NCBI GenBank assembly: GCA_947627085.1 | Contig: CANQUO010000010.1 | Location: 1-20,749 of the forward strand | DNA: 20,749 nt | Direction of reading: 5' to 3' | Source of the DNA: an uncultured Oscillospiraceae bacterium | GTDB taxonomy: Bacteria > Bacillota > Clostridia > Oscillospirales > Oscillospiraceae | Shown here: positions 6,680 to 14,548 of the stretch, one piece after another | Numbering within the stretch: the first letter of the stretch is position 1 | Layout of the letters: the number at the start of each line of letters is the position of its first letter | Position numbers and translations under genes: made by a program | Notes under the pieces: generated by a model | Database searches by the model: none | The model's input: the letters and a program-made list of their open reading frames with translations, nothing else | Told to the model about the DNA's origin: nothing

Positions 6680-7555
6680 ATGAGGAACGGACTTTCGCGC
6701 GGGACAAGGTTTCGGTCACTGCTGTTCCTTTTCCCGAGCCTTTTGGGGACGCTGATATTTTTTGTCATACCCTTTGGGATGATAATATATTACGCGCTGG
6801 TATCGAAGCCCGTGGGCGGGGAATTTGTGGGATTTTCGAACTTTATAAGGCTTTTTCATAACCGGGCGTTCCTTGTGGGCTTCAGGAACACGGCTGTCTT
6901 GTGCGTCTCGGCGGTGACGCTGTCGGTGATGCTGGCCCTGGGGCTGTCGGTGCTTCTGGAAAACGCCCTGCCGGCGCGGGGAGCGCTTCGGACGGCCTTT
7001 TTATGTCCCATGTTCGTGCCCGCCGCCTCGGTGGTGCTGGTGTGGACGGTGCTCTTTCACCATAACGGCGCGATAAACGCGGCCCTCGCCGCCATCGGCC
7101 TCGATCCGGTAGATTGGTTCCACACCTGGTGGGGGAGCCTGATGGTGCTCCTCATGTATCTGTGGCGAAACCTGGGGCTTTACGTACTGCTGTTCACCTC
7201 GGCGCTGTCGGCGGTGCCGGAGGAGCTTATCGGCATGGCAAATCTCGATGGGGCGGGGCCGGTCAGGCGGTTTTTCACGGTGAAGCTTCCATATCTTGCC
7301 CCGACAATGGTATTCGTCGTGATGCTGAGCCTTATTTATTCCATGAAGATATTCCGGGAGGTATATCTGCTGACGGGCTCCTATCCATACGATCACCTCT
7401 ACCTTTTACAGCACTTCATGAACAACACCTTTATGTCCATGGACTACCCCAAGCTTTGCGCGGCGGCGCTGGTGCTTTTGACCGTAATGGGCGCGATCAC
7501 CGCGGCGGTATTTTGGCTGGAGGACCGGGTGGGGAGGGATTTGGAAAATGGGTAA
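6680..7555 (+). CDS. Carbohydrate ABC transporter permease, MalF/UgpA type
   Basis: A 291-residue inner-membrane protein with about six hydrophobic spans, starting with LLFLFPSLLGTLIFFVIPFGMIIYYAL at about 14-40. The cytoplasmic EAA loop that docks the ATPase is at 181-204 (EELIGMANLDGAGPVRRFF...LP), with the conserved Gly of the DGAG core. I place the start at the ATG at 6680. The open frame continues upstream to 6545, but that part overlaps the end of the binding-protein gene in another frame and is not membrane-like. The start lies 4 bp after the preceding stop, with a GGGGTGA-type ribosome binding site overlapping that stop. It overlaps the next permease by 8 bp, which indicates translational coupling. 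Substrate unknown, probably a sugar or oligosaccharide. Confidence 0.9.
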   Translation: MRNGLSRGTRFRSLLFLFPSLLGTLIFFVIPFGMIIYYALVSKPVGGEFVGFSNFIRLFHNRAFLVGFRNTAVLCVSAVTLSVMLALGLSVLLENALPARGALRTAFLCPMFVPAASVVLVWTVLFHHNGAINAALAAIGLDPVDWFHTWWGSLMVLLMYLWRNLGLYVLLFTSALSAVPEELIGMANLDGAGPVRRFFTVKLPYLAPTMVFVVMLSLIYSMKIFREVYLLTGSYPYDHLYLLQHFMNNTFMSMDYPKLCAAALVLLTVMGAITAAVFWLEDRVGRDLENG

Positions 7556-8423
7556 GAGCGGATTTCTCCGGCGGCTTTTCGTGACGGTCCTGCTGACGCT
7601 GTTGGCCCTTCTTTTCCTTGCGCCCATGGTTTTGACGGTGGCGGGCTCCTTTATGCCGGGAGAGGAGCTCGCCGGCAGTTACGGCGCCATATTCGGGGAT
7701 GAATATATGAAGGACCCGGTGAAGCTGAAATTCATCCCGGAAAAGCCAACTGTGGAGCAGTACGGGAAGCTGGCGGGCGATAAAAGCTACGCGGCGAGAT
7801 TTCTTGTTTCGGCCCTGTACACCGTGTCCATAACGGTATTCGGCACGGCGGTATCGGCCCTGGCGGCCTACGGCTTTACAAGATATCGCAGCCGGGGGAG
7901 GAGGCTCACATTTTTGGGCTTCTCGGTGCTGATGCTCATGCCCTATCAGGTGACGCTGGTGCCCAACTATTTTGTGAGCAAGTGGCTGGGCACATTTGAT
8001 ACGCCCCTTGCCGTCATCCTGCCCGGGGTGTTTTCCGCCTTTGGGGTCTACCTTCTGACAAAATACATGGCCCGTGTGCCGAAGGATACGCTGGAGGCTG
8101 CCAGGCTTGACGGCGCGGGGGAGTTCAGACTTTTCACCCGGATTTGCCTTCCCCAGTGCAAAAGCGCCGTCTGGGCGGTGGCGCTGCTGACCTTCTTTGA
8201 TAACTGGAGCATGGTGGAGGGGCCCCTTATACTCCTGCGGGACGAGAGCGCCAGGCCCCTGTCGGTGTACTTAAGCCGGCTCAATGCCGGCGAGCCCGGC
8301 ATGGCCTTCGCCGCGGCGGCGGTGTATATGATGCCATGCCTTGCGCTTTTCATATTCGGCCAGCGGCACCTGACCGAGGGGATAAACTCCTCCCCAAAAA
8401 CCGCTACGGACAGAAAAACATGA
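7548..8423 (+). CDS. Carbohydrate ABC transporter permease, MalG/UgpE type
   Basis: A 291-residue membrane protein with six predicted spans and an EAA loop at 183-203 (LEAARLDGAGEFRLFTRICLP). Between the first and second spans is an external segment of about 60 residues (33-85), as in MalG-type permeases. It would form the transport channel with the permease encoded just upstream, whose last codons it overlaps. No ATP-binding subunit is encoded in this operon. In Firmicutes such importers often share a multi-system ATPase (MsmX type) encoded elsewhere, and I infer the same here. The hydrophilic tail (SSPKTATDRKT) ends just before the shared terminator at 8426-8464. Confidence 0.9.
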   Translation: MGKSGFLRRLFVTVLLTLLALLFLAPMVLTVAGSFMPGEELAGSYGAIFGDEYMKDPVKLKFIPEKPTVEQYGKLAGDKSYAARFLVSALYTVSITVFGTAVSALAAYGFTRYRSRGRRLTFLGFSVLMLMPYQVTLVPNYFVSKWLGTFDTPLAVILPGVFSAFGVYLLTKYMARVPKDTLEAARLDGAGEFRLFTRICLPQCKSAVWAVALLTFFDNWSMVEGPLILLRDESARPLSVYLSRLNAGEPGMAFAAAAVYMMPCLALFIFGQRHLTEGINSSPKTATDRKT

Positions 8424-8425
8424 AA

Positions 8426-8464
8426 ACGCCCGGTTTGAGTTCATCAAATCGGGCGTGCTTTTTT
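8426..8464. terminator. Bidirectional terminator between the importer operon and the kinase gene
   Basis: A 13-bp stem (8426-8438 with 8444-8456, one G-T pair, loop GTTCA) is followed on the plus strand by GC and six T. On the minus strand it is followed by four T. It sits 2 bp after the importer stop and overlaps the end of the convergent kinase gene, so it can serve both. Confidence 0.88.
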
Positions 8465-9399
8465 CAGTAGGTGTATATCCCGCCGCCGATGAATTCACGA
8501 AGGAGGGATTCTCTGGGAACGAAGTCCGCGGAAAGGGGCTCGTATTTTTCTAAAAGGGGGATTATCTTCCGGACCTCCTCAAAGCCCTCGCGCCCTTCGG
8601 TGAGCTCTTTCAAAAGGGGCAGGGCGATGGGGGCGAGAACGCTCATCTCGTACTCCAAGGAGGAATCGAGGCGCAGGCGGGCCTTGGGGATGTAGGGGGT
8701 TATGTGCTCCCGCTCGCCGCGCATCACATTATCCCAGAGGGAGAGGGTATATTCGGCGCTGGCACCCCGGAAGTTGTTGTCCCGGACCACCCTTCGCACA
8801 AGGCGCACCCACTCGGGCCTGAAGACCTCGCCGTCGGGGAACACTGTCTCGGAGGTGGCGGCGATGTAGAGGGCGAAGGCCCCGGGATTTTTGTCGGTTA
8901 TCATGTCGTTGAGGGCGTGGATGCCCTCGAATATGGCCACCTCGTTGGGCTGAAGGCGGAGCCGGGTAAACTGGCTCACGGACCTTTTTTGCCGGGTGAA
9001 CATGAAGTAGGGGACCTTTATCTCCTCGCCACGGGACAGCGCCGCGAAGTGCTCGTTCAAAAGCTCGATGTCCATGAGCCGTGGGGATTCGTAATCCACC
9101 TCGCCCTCCGGGGTGCGGGGACAGGTGCGCAGGTCCAGGGTGTTGAAGTAGTTGTCCATGGATATGGTGTGGGTGTTTATTCCCCGGCGCTCCAGCTCCG
9201 TCTCGATGTTCCTGGCGGTGGTGGTCTTTCCCGCGCCGGAGGGGCCGGAGAGGAGCACGATGGGGCACCGGTCCAGATTTTCGCATATGGCGTTGGCGGC
9301 TTTTTTGACTCTCTCAAAATACGCCTCATCCGCGCTCCGCACAAAGCCCTCGGGGTCGCTGAGTACAAGGCCGTTTATTCTCTCTATGTCGTATGCCAT
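8464..9399 (-). CDS. Uridine kinase-like P-loop nucleoside kinase
   Basis: A 311-residue cytoplasmic protein of the uridine kinase/phosphoribulokinase superfamily. The Walker A motif GPSGAGKTT is at 52-60. ISMDNYFNT follows, where uridine kinases have their conserved substrate-binding aspartate and tyrosine. AIFEGIHALND and later RLVRRVVRDNNFRGASA also match. It likely phosphorylates a nucleoside or related hydroxyl substrate with ATP, but the acceptor cannot be told. Many clostridial relatives carry an N-terminal TGS/threonyl-tRNA synthetase-like part of over 200 residues; this one has only about 45 residues before the P-loop. The start codon lies 3 bp after the hemZ stop, with GGAGG overlapping the end of hemZ, so it is the last gene of that operon. 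Confidence 0.85.
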   Translation of the reverse strand: MAYDIERINGLVLSDPEGFVRSADEAYFERVKKAANAICENLDRCPIVLLSGPSGAGKTTTARNIETELERRGINTHTISMDNYFNTLDLRTCPRTPEGEVDYESPRLMDIELLNEHFAALSRGEEIKVPYFMFTRQKRSVSQFTRLRLQPNEVAIFEGIHALNDMITDKNPGAFALYIAATSETVFPDGEVFRPEWVRLVRRVVRDNNFRGASAEYTLSLWDNVMRGEREHITPYIPKARLRLDSSLEYEMSVLAPIALPLLKELTEGREGFEEVRKIIPLLEKYEPLSADFVPRESLLREFIGGGIYTY

Positions 9400-9402
9400 A
9401 TT

Positions 9403-10881
9403 CTACCTCCGGTTTTCCTCATAAAAGCGGACTATCTTCTCCTTGTCCGCCTTTATTTTATCCGCGCTCTCGATGTACTCCTTGGGATATTTGGGGTCGA
9501 ATATCCGCTCTATCCGCCCGGCTTCCGGGTCCACGAGCTTGGTGGAGCCCCCGCCGCCCATGGCCAGGATAGTGCAAAGCTCCTCCATTATGAGTATGTT
9601 ATATAGGCTCTCCGCGCCGTCCCTCGCCCAGCCCACGTTTTCAAACCCGCCGGACATGAACTTCTGGCGGTAGAGGTAGTAGGGCTTATAGCCGGCCCTT
9701 CGCAACAGTACCGACGCTGTGTCCAGCATCCGCCGCACGGCGGCTTCGTCCGGCCTTTTCGTGTCCTCCTCGGTTATTTTGGAGCCCTTCTTGAGGGCCA
9801 GGGTGTGGACCGTCACGTTCTCCGGCGACATGGCGAGGACCCGGCGCAACGTGTCCTCAAAGCCCTCCGGCGTGTCGGCGGGCAGACCCGCTATGAGGTC
9901 CATGTTCACCTGGCATTGAAGCTCCCGCCGGGTGAGCTCGTAGGCGGAGACTATGTCCTCCGCCCGGTGGTGCCGGCCGATGGCGGCAAGTACCGCGTCG
10001 GACATGGACTGGGGGTTTATGCTTATCCGGGTGACGCCGGAAAGGGCCCGGAGCTTTTCCACCGTTATGGTGTCGGGCCGGCCGGCCTCCACGGAAAATT
10101 CCCGAACGGCGGTAAGGTCAAACTCCTCCCGGAGCCATTTAAGGAGCGTGCCCAGCTCCTCAGATGACAGCGTTGTGGGCGTGCCGCCGCCGATGTAGAC
10201 GGCGACGACGCGAAGCCGAAGCTCTCGGGCGACTTTAGCCGTCTCGATTATCTCCTCGTGGAGGGCGGACAGGAAGGCGGGGATGAGCTTCATGGATTTT
10301 TCCACGCTCTGGCTTACGAAGGTGCAGTAGGCGCACCTGGTGGGGCAGAAGGGGATGCCCACATAGAGGGCGATGTCAGACGGCTCAAGGGCTCGCTTTA
10401 CCGCCATGGAGGCCCGGGCGGTGTCAAGGCACAGCTCCGCCCGCTCCGGGTCCACGAAATATTCCCGTTCCATTTTGGCGGCGGCGTCCTGGGGGGAGAG
10501 GCCCCGCTCCAAAAGCTTCGTCATTATTGTCCCTGGCCGTATGCCGGTGAGGGCCCCCCAGACGGGCTTTTCCGGTATTATTTCCATTGCCGCCCGGTAA
10601 AAGGCGAGCTTGATTATCCGCTGGCTCTCCCGGTCATAGTTGAGCTTTCCGCGAAAAAGCTCCGCCTTGGCGCTCTCGGAGGCGCGGGAGGTCCCGCCCT
10701 TCCAGCGAAGCTCCACATTGGCGGTGAAATCATCCTCTCCCGGGATGAGCTCCACCCTGGCGTAGTCCTCATTTTCCTTGGGCTCCCCGGGGGAGTAGTC
10801 GGGCCGGGCTCCCGGCAGGAGCGCCAGCATTATCTGCTCCACCGCGTATTTATAGTCGTGTCCTGAAAATATGAGCCTCAT
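9403..10881 (-). CDS. hemZ: Coproporphyrinogen dehydrogenase-like radical SAM protein HemZ
   Basis: A 492-residue cytoplasmic radical SAM enzyme. The iron-sulfur cluster cysteines are C179, C183 and C186 in FCPTRCAYC. GGGTPT and VNMDLIAGLP segments follow, typical of the HemN/HemW group. The N-terminal ~165 residues, with WGALTGIRPG near 108-117, distinguish HemZ from HemN and HemW, and the length matches Bacillus HemZ (about 500). HemZ is annotated as an oxygen-independent coproporphyrinogen III dehydrogenase, but its role in clostridia that may lack full haem synthesis is unsettled, and no other haem gene is visible. It overlaps the MBL gene upstream by 4 bp and is followed by the kinase after 3 bp. 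Confidence 0.9.
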   Translation of the reverse strand: MRLIFSGHDYKYAVEQIMLALLPGARPDYSPGEPKENEDYARVELIPGEDDFTANVELRWKGGTSRASESAKAELFRGKLNYDRESQRIIKLAFYRAAMEIIPEKPVWGALTGIRPGTIMTKLLERGLSPQDAAAKMEREYFVDPERAELCLDTARASMAVKRALEPSDIALYVGIPFCPTRCAYCTFVSQSVEKSMKLIPAFLSALHEEIIETAKVARELRLRVVAVYIGGGTPTTLSSEELGTLLKWLREEFDLTAVREFSVEAGRPDTITVEKLRALSGVTRISINPQSMSDAVLAAIGRHHRAEDIVSAYELTRRELQCQVNMDLIAGLPADTPEGFEDTLRRVLAMSPENVTVHTLALKKGSKITEEDTKRPDEAAVRRMLDTASVLLRRAGYKPYYLYRQKFMSGGFENVGWARDGAESLYNILIMEELCTILAMGGGGSTKLVDPEAGRIERIFDPKYPKEYIESADKIKADKEKIVRFYEENRR

Positions 10882-11483
10882 AAGCCTTTGGCGTACCTCA
10901 TGTAGTAGTTGCTGGCCTTCTCTATATCAAGGGTGGTGGGGTCCATGTGGCCGGGCCAGACCTCGTAATTTCCCGGTATGTCCCCCAGACGCCGGAGGGA
11001 GGCCATCAGCTTATCCAGGTCCCCGCCGGGAAGGTCCGTGCGGCCGCAGCTTCCCTCAAAGAGGGTGTCCCCGGTGAAAAGGGCGTCCCGGCACACAAGC
11101 GTCACGGAGCCGGGGGAGTGGCCCGGGGTCTCCATGACCCGGAATTTAAGGGAGCCAACGGTCACCGTGTCCCCGTCGGCGTAGAATCTCGTGCCCTCCG
11201 GCGGGCAGTAGCGGTAGGACTCGGGGCTGGGCGCGGTGTCGGCCCGGTGTATCCAGACGGGCGCTCCGGTCTCCTCGGCCAGAGCCGCCGCCGCGCCGGT
11301 GTGGTCGTAATGGCCGTGGGTCAGTAATATGGCCCGGACCTTGAGCTTCGTCTCCTCCAGATAGTCCATTATTGTGTTGAACTCATCGCCCGGGTCGATG
11401 ACGGCGCACTCTAAGGTGTCCTCATCGGTGACGATGTAGCAGTTGGCCTCGATATGCCCCACGGGGATACATTTTATAAGCAT
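10878..11483 (-). CDS. MBL-fold metallohydrolase (glyoxalase II-like)
   Basis: A 201-residue zinc hydrolase of the metallo-beta-lactamase fold. Metal ligands are visible in order: THGHYDH at 55-61 (H56, H58, D60, H61), GHSPG (a further histidine), FTGDTLF (the bridging aspartate) and WPGHMD (the last histidine). The length is that of the short glyoxalase II-like group found beside dtd and hemZ in Firmicutes, in which the long substrate-binding helical domain of true glyoxalase II is missing. The physiological thioester or other substrate is unknown. AGGAG upstream supports the ATG at 11483. It starts 6 bp after dtd ends and overlaps hemZ by 4 bp, so translation is probably coupled through the three genes. 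Confidence 0.88.
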   Translation of the reverse strand: MLIKCIPVGHIEANCYIVTDEDTLECAVIDPGDEFNTIMDYLEETKLKVRAILLTHGHYDHTGAAAALAEETGAPVWIHRADTAPSPESYRYCPPEGTRFYADGDTVTVGSLKFRVMETPGHSPGSVTLVCRDALFTGDTLFEGSCGRTDLPGGDLDKLMASLRRLGDIPGNYEVWPGHMDPTTLDIEKASNYYMRYAKGL

Positions 11484-11489
11484 GAGTCG

Positions 11490-11930
11490 TCAGCTCCTCG
11501 TATCAAAAATTATGGTCACGGGCCCGTCGTTTACGGAGGCCACCTTCATGTCCGCCCCAAATTCACCGTGGGCGACCTCAAAGCCCCGGTCCCGGCACCG
11601 GGACATGAAAAGCTCATAGAGAGGTATGGCTTTTTCGGGCCTCGCGGCGTCGGTGAAGCCCGGCCGGCGTGACCGGGTGTCGGCGAAGAGGGTGAACTGG
11701 GAGACGCAAAGTATCCTGCCCCCCACGGACGCCAGATTCAGATTCATTTTGCCCCCGTCGTCCTCAAATACACGAAGTCCGCAGACACGATCCGCAAGCC
11801 TCCCGGCGTCCTCCTCCGTGTCCTCCCGGTGGACGCCTAAGAGCACCAGAAAGCCCTGGCCGATTTGCGCGGTGAGGCTGCCGTCGATTTCAACGCAGGC
11901 TGAGGAAACACGGGTGACTACTGCGCGCAT
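11490..11930 (-). CDS. dtd: D-aminoacyl-tRNA deacylase
   Basis: A 146-residue cytoplasmic enzyme that hydrolyses D-amino acids mischarged onto tRNA. It begins MRAVVTRVSSACVEIDG, the usual DTD start. The two active-site motifs are present: SQFTL at 77-81 and NDGPVT at 134-139, the second providing the Gly-cisPro motif (GP) that rejects L-amino acids. Length equals the family norm. AAGGAG lies 11 bases before the chosen ATG (11930). A closer ATG (11935) is out of frame. It leads the dtd-MBL-hemZ-kinase run and is separated from rel by a repeat-filled gap, so it may need its own promoter; only weak candidates are visible there. Confidence 0.95.
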   Translation of the reverse strand: MRAVVTRVSSACVEIDGSLTAQIGQGFLVLLGVHREDTEEDAGRLADRVCGLRVFEDDGGKMNLNLASVGGRILCVSQFTLFADTRSRRPGFTDAARPEKAIPLYELFMSRCRDRGFEVAHGEFGADMKVASVNDGPVTIIFDTRS

Positions 11931-11971
11931 AGCATAAGTAACTCCTTGTAATGTCAGTGGTTTTCATTTTT

Positions 11972-12005
11972 GCCCCTCCCTCTGGGAGGGGGCAGGGGGT
12001 GGGCC
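11972..12005 (+). repeat. 34-bp GC-rich dispersed repeat, copy 1
   Basis: This begins GCCCCTCCCTCTGGGAGGGG and ends GGGGGTGGGCC. It recurs at 16404-16437 in the same orientation with one difference (C versus T). Its first half is itself a hairpin. It lies in the gap between dtd and rel. Confidence 0.85.
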
Positions 12006-12014
12006 GTCGGGGAT

Positions 12015-12147
12015 GTAGGGGCCGATGCCCACATCGGCCCGACGCACCAATTTAACAGACGTCCAAAATCGACGAACAATATGAGGATGCGTTTTAACGG
12101 GGTGCTACAATATCGGAACACGGGCCGATGTGGGCATCGGCCCCTAC
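12015..12147. repeat. MITE-like element: 27-bp perfect inverted repeats, each itself a palindrome
   Basis: The left arm (12015-12041) and right arm (12121-12147) are exact reverse complements over 27 bp. Each arm also holds an internal 9-bp palindrome (GGGCCGATG, 4-nt loop, CATCGGCCC). The 79-bp AT-richer centre has no coding potential that I can see. The layout resembles a small non-autonomous mobile or extragenic palindromic element. I recall similar GTAGGGGC... repeats between genes in gut Oscillospirales, but cannot verify that here. Confidence 0.75.
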
Positions 12148-12200
12148 GCGGACACCCCGCGGGTGAGACGCCAGATAAATGGGCGCCTACCACGCACGGC

Positions 12201-12292
12201 CCCTCAGTCTCGCTTCGCTCGACAGCTCCCCATTGAAACGGGGAGCCTTTTCGCCTGCGGGCGGGACGGGCGGGTTCTAAACCCGCCCTTTT
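12201..12292. repeat. Hairpin cluster downstream of rel
   Basis: Three short structured pieces follow one another. The first is TCGCTTCGCTCG (12210-12221), shared with 16467-16478. The second is a 7-bp hairpin, GCTCCCC (12225-12231) with GGGGAGC (12240-12246). The third is a 9-bp hairpin, GGGCGGGTT (12268-12276) with AACCCGCCC (12280-12288), followed by four T on the plus strand. The last lies about 20 bp after the rel stop on the minus strand and could end its transcript, but it lacks a T run in that direction. Confidence 0.6.
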
Positions 12293-12307
12293 ATCTTTGT
12301 TACTTCC

Positions 12308-14527
12308 TCACGCTCCCTGGCGTTTGACCTCTTTGACGCTACGGACGTTCATTATCCTGGTCATGGCGGCGGCGAGCTCGGACTTGTCGTGGACCCGGAC
12401 GGTGATATATATGGCGGCCTGGCCGCCGCCCTGGTTGCGGGCGGTGAGGGCGTCCACCTTTATTTTAAGGGAGCTCAGGACCGTGGCGATGTCCATGACA
12501 AGGCCGTCCCGGTCCTCGGCGCTTATGGCGATGGCCGTCTGATAGAGGTCGTCCTCTCCCGGAGCCCAGTAGACCCTTATCCACCTGTCCCGGTCCTCCT
12601 CCCGTATGGCGGAGAGGCCGTAGTTTTTGCAGTCGGTGCGGTGGATGGACACTCCGTAGCCTCTCGTTATGAAGCCCACAATGTCGTCGCCCGGCACGGG
12701 CATACAGCAGTGGGAGAATTTTACAAGGCAGTTGTCTATGCCCTCCACGATTATGCCGTTTACGGCCTTCTGCTGGCGGGCGTTCTGGCTCATCCAGGCG
12801 GGATTGGCCCCGGCGCGCTTGGCGGCACGCTCGATAAGGCGCATCTCGTCCTTTATGTTGTTGACGGTCTTTTGGGCGGAGAGCCCGCCGTAGCCGATGG
12901 AGGCGTACATGTCATCGAGGGCCGAGACGGATATGCGCTCCAATATCCGCGCCAACGCCTTTTCGTCGTTCAAAATCGTGAGAGGCACCGCCTGACGGCG
13001 CATCTCCGCCTCAAAGGCGGCCTTGCCGGTTATGATGTTCTCCTCCCGGCGCTCGCGCTTGAACCACTGGCGTATCTTGTTGCGGGCCTCGGAGGACTTG
13101 ACGATGGTGAGCCAGTCCCGGCTGGGGCCCTTGGAGGTGTTGGAGGTTATCACCTCCACCACGTCGCCGTTTTGCAAAACGTGGGAGAAGGGCACGATGC
13201 GCCCGTTGACCTTGGCGCAGGTCATGCGATTGCCGATGGCGGAGTGGATGGAGTAGGCGAAGTCGATGGGCGTGGCCCCGGCGGGGAGGCTCTTCACGTC
13301 CCCGTGGGGGGTAAAGACGAACACCTCGTCGGCGAACATGTCCACCTTAAGGTTGGATATGAAGTCCTGGGCGTCGGAGTCCTCCTGTGTCTCAAGGAGG
13401 TTGCGTATCCAGGCGAATTTGTCCTCGTCCCCCCGGCTGTGGATGCCCTCCTTATATTTCCAGTGGGCCGCGATGCCGTATTCGGCGGTGCGGTGCATGT
13501 CCCAGGTGCGTATCTGCACCTCGAAGGGTATGCCCTCGGAGCCGATGACGGTGGTGTGTAGGGACTGGTACATGTTGGGCTTTGGTGTGCCGATGTAGTC
13601 CTTGAACCTTCCGGGCACGGGCTTATAAAGCTCATGTATGCACCCCAAGACGTTGTAGCACTCGGCGATATCGTCCACTATGACGCGGAAGGCGTAAATA
13701 TCCATGATCTCGTCAAATTCCATGGATTTTCCGAACATTTTGCGGTAGATGGAGTATATGTCCTTGGTTCTGGACTGGACGCCGCAGGTTATGCCCGCCT
13801 CGTCGAGCCTACGGCGGATGGCCTTTTCGGTGCGCTCCATGAAGCCGGCGTTCTTCTGCTCACGCTCTTTGAGGGCCGACTCTATCTCATGGTAGCCCAC
13901 GGGGTCCAAATAGAGCAGCGACAGGTCCTCAAGCTCCAGCTTTATCTTCTGCATACCGAGCCTATGGGCGATGGGGGCGTATATCTCCATGGTCTCCCGG
14001 GATTTTTCCAGCTGCTTGGGGGCGGTCTGGTACTCCATGGTGCGCATGTTGTGGAGCCGGTCCGCCATCTTTATGAGCACCACCCGGATATCCCTGGCCA
14101 TTGCCAGGAGCATCTTCCGGAGGTTCTCCATCTGCTCCTCCTCCTTGGAGGTGTAGCGCATTTTTGTGAGCTTCGTCACGCCCTCCACTATCCCGGCCAC
14201 GTCCTCGCCGAATTTGCGGGCCACGTCCTCGTGGGTCACGTTGGTGTCCTCAATGACGTCGTGGAGTATGGCGGCTATGACGGACTCCTCATCTAAGCCC
14301 ATCTCGGCCACGATCACCGCCGCGGCCAGGGGGTGGGTTATATAGGGGCTCCCGTCCTTGCGGAGCTGGTCCCCGTGGGAGGCCTTGGCAAACTCGTAGG
14401 CCTTGCGTATACGCTGGGTGCTCTTTATCTGTGTGCCCTGCTCAATGGCGCTGACCAGCCGCCCGTAGGCCTCCTCGCAGACGGCCTCAACGTCGGTAGC
14501 TTCTGTTTTTACACTGTCGTTATCCAT
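12308..14527 (-). CDS. rel: Bifunctional (p)ppGpp synthetase/hydrolase, RelA/SpoT family
   Basis: A 739-residue cytoplasmic stringent-response enzyme. The N-terminal HD hydrolase domain is intact, with ITHP around H65 and HDVIEDT at 89-95. The synthetase domain (about 245-355) contains GRFKD at 306-310. The RFKD form of the RxKD loop is typical of bifunctional Rel enzymes rather than E. coli RelA. YIGTPKPNMYQSLHT follows. A TGS domain spans about 398-460 (DEVFVFTPHGDVKSLPAGAT) and an ACT domain about 665-739. It makes (p)ppGpp on starved ribosomes and degrades it otherwise. It follows recJ by 21 bp with AGGTGA before the ATG, so it is probably co-transcribed with recJ. Many Firmicutes have apt between these two; it is absent here. 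Confidence 0.96.
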   Translation of the reverse strand: MDNDSVKTEATDVEAVCEEAYGRLVSAIEQGTQIKSTQRIRKAYEFAKASHGDQLRKDGSPYITHPLAAAVIVAEMGLDEESVIAAILHDVIEDTNVTHEDVARKFGEDVAGIVEGVTKLTKMRYTSKEEEQMENLRKMLLAMARDIRVVLIKMADRLHNMRTMEYQTAPKQLEKSRETMEIYAPIAHRLGMQKIKLELEDLSLLYLDPVGYHEIESALKEREQKNAGFMERTEKAIRRRLDEAGITCGVQSRTKDIYSIYRKMFGKSMEFDEIMDIYAFRVIVDDIAECYNVLGCIHELYKPVPGRFKDYIGTPKPNMYQSLHTTVIGSEGIPFEVQIRTWDMHRTAEYGIAAHWKYKEGIHSRGDEDKFAWIRNLLETQEDSDAQDFISNLKVDMFADEVFVFTPHGDVKSLPAGATPIDFAYSIHSAIGNRMTCAKVNGRIVPFSHVLQNGDVVEVITSNTSKGPSRDWLTIVKSSEARNKIRQWFKRERREENIITGKAAFEAEMRRQAVPLTILNDEKALARILERISVSALDDMYASIGYGGLSAQKTVNNIKDEMRLIERAAKRAGANPAWMSQNARQQKAVNGIIVEGIDNCLVKFSHCCMPVPGDDIVGFITRGYGVSIHRTDCKNYGLSAIREEDRDRWIRVYWAPGEDDLYQTAIAISAEDRDGLVMDIATVLSSLKIKVDALTARNQGGGQAAIYITVRVHDKSELAAAMTRIMNVRSVKEVKRQGA

Positions 14528-14548
14528 ACGGTCACCTGAAAAAGGGAT

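Noticed and set aside
8704..9606. 300-codon open frame on the plus strand
   Set aside because: It lies opposite the kinase and the end of hemZ, crosses their boundary, and shows no family resemblance.
12389..13561. 390-codon open frame on the plus strand opposite rel
   Set aside because: It is antisense to the intact, strongly conserved rel gene, has a Gly/Val/His-rich composition typical of a shadow frame in GC-rich DNA, and lacks a recognisable domain.
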